Below are positions 5,838-6,282 of a stretch of DNA of 6,282 bases, one piece after another; positions within the stretch are counted from its first letter, which is position 1, and each line of letters starts with the position of its first letter. The notes below the pieces were generated by a model, which was not told the DNA's origin, made no database searches, and was given only the letters and a program-made list of their open reading frames with translations. The DNA is from Bacteroidales bacterium. GTDB lineage: Bacteria > Bacteroidota > Bacteroidia > Bacteroidales > WCHB1-69. The translations under genes and the position numbers were made by a program. Location: the NCBI GenBank assembly GCA_028683685.1, contig JAQUHH010000142.1, positions 1 through 6,282 of the forward strand. Reading direction: 5' to 3'.

Positions 5838-6282
5838 ATGATGAATCTGAAAAAACTGGCTCTCTTTTTACTTATTGCCATTCCCCTCCTAGCTTTTGTA
5901 GGGCAAATCAACGAGCAAAAAATCAGCTTAACACAAACGGTACGAATGCTAAAAGACAACAAAAAAGCAAGCATCGTCAGCAATATTTACTATCATTTTG
6001 AAAGCGGAATTTTGATTACCCATCAAAAAGAGCCCTTCGAACATTTTATAATTACCGACAGCAAAGGCGAAATTAAGATTTATAATACTGAAAAAAACGA
6101 AGTCTACGTTTCTCGTGATCCTTCAAAAATAACAGATCAAACTCTTTTATACTATTTTTTCGCCAAACGATTGAACGATTTTGGACTGCGTGATATGGGT
6201 TTTACTCTGGAAAACACTGAATTTAAAGACGATTTAAAAGTTTCTTGGTGGAAAAACGACTTTCCCGAAAGCCCCATAAAAA
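5838..6282 (+). CDS. Secreted protein, possibly LolA-like (3' end missing)
   Basis: An open frame of 148 codons runs off the window edge without a stop. Residues 1-22 make a signal peptide: K5 and K6, a hydrophobic core LALFLLIAIPLLAFV, then a likely cut near G22 or Q23. There is no lipobox cysteine, so the product should be periplasmic. The mature part starts with a helix-like stretch (about 31-43) and then alternating strands: a segment with GILITHQKEPFEHFII (57-72), a turn DSKGEIKIYN (74-83), and KNEVYVSRD (86-94). This order (helix, then a half-barrel of strands with the 'request to carry' form of coating segment plus an 'IYN..KNEVY' strand) resembles LolA, the periplasmic carrier that moves lipoproteins to the outer membrane. 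The similarity is to the fold pattern rather than to clear signature residues, so an uncharacterised secreted protein is the alternative. Two ATGs stand in tandem (5838 and 5841) and either could be the start; no Shine-Dalgarno sequence helps choose. Confidence 0.7.
   Translation, partial: MMNLKKLALFLLIAIPLLAFVGQINEQKISLTQTVRMLKDNKKASIVSNIYYHFESGILITHQKEPFEHFIITDSKGEIKIYNTEKNEVYVSRDPSKITDQTLLYYFFAKRLNDFGLRDMGFTLENTEFKDDLKVSWWKNDFPESPIK

Overview
The window is an A+T-rich stretch of bacterial chromosome that most probably comes from a member of the Bacteroidota. The clues are a DUF4468-type secreted protein (a family largely confined to this phylum), a Skp/OmpH-type chaperone tethered by an uncleaved transmembrane helix, A/T-rich start regions without a clear Shine-Dalgarno sequence, and upstream regions that match the Bacteroidota promoter form TTG-N19..21-TAnnTTTG. 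I cannot name the genus.

Layout, all on the + strand: (1) 50-610, a small secreted DUF4468-like protein. (2) 611-805, an intergenic region with two overlapping promoter candidates and a repeated 9-mer. (3) 806-3022, a full-length RecQ DNA helicase with an extra C-terminal domain. (4) 3043-5640, a compact run of four genes with gaps of 2 and 5 bp and one 4-bp ATGA overlap: a membrane-anchored Skp-like protein, a MORN-repeat lipoprotein, a MepS/NlpC-P60-type peptidoglycan hydrolase lipoprotein, and an EamA/DMT transporter. (5) 5641-5837, an intergenic region with short direct repeats and a -7-like box. (6) 5838 to the window edge, the 5' part of a gene for a secreted protein that resembles LolA-fold lipoprotein carriers.

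How the genes fit together: recQ lies only 20 bp ahead of the four-gene run, so it is probably co-transcribed with it, although its job (DNA repair and recombination) is unrelated. The run itself reads as a cell-envelope cluster: a periplasm-facing chaperone-like protein, two predicted outer-membrane lipoproteins facing the periplasm (one likely cutting peptidoglycan cross-links), and an inner-membrane small-molecule transporter. The flanking DUF4468 and LolA-like genes also encode exported proteins.

I found no RNA gene, CRISPR array, insertion sequence, phage gene or strong intrinsic terminator. I see no convincing new biological system. The observations below are modest: lineage-specific domain arrangements and candidate regulatory sites.
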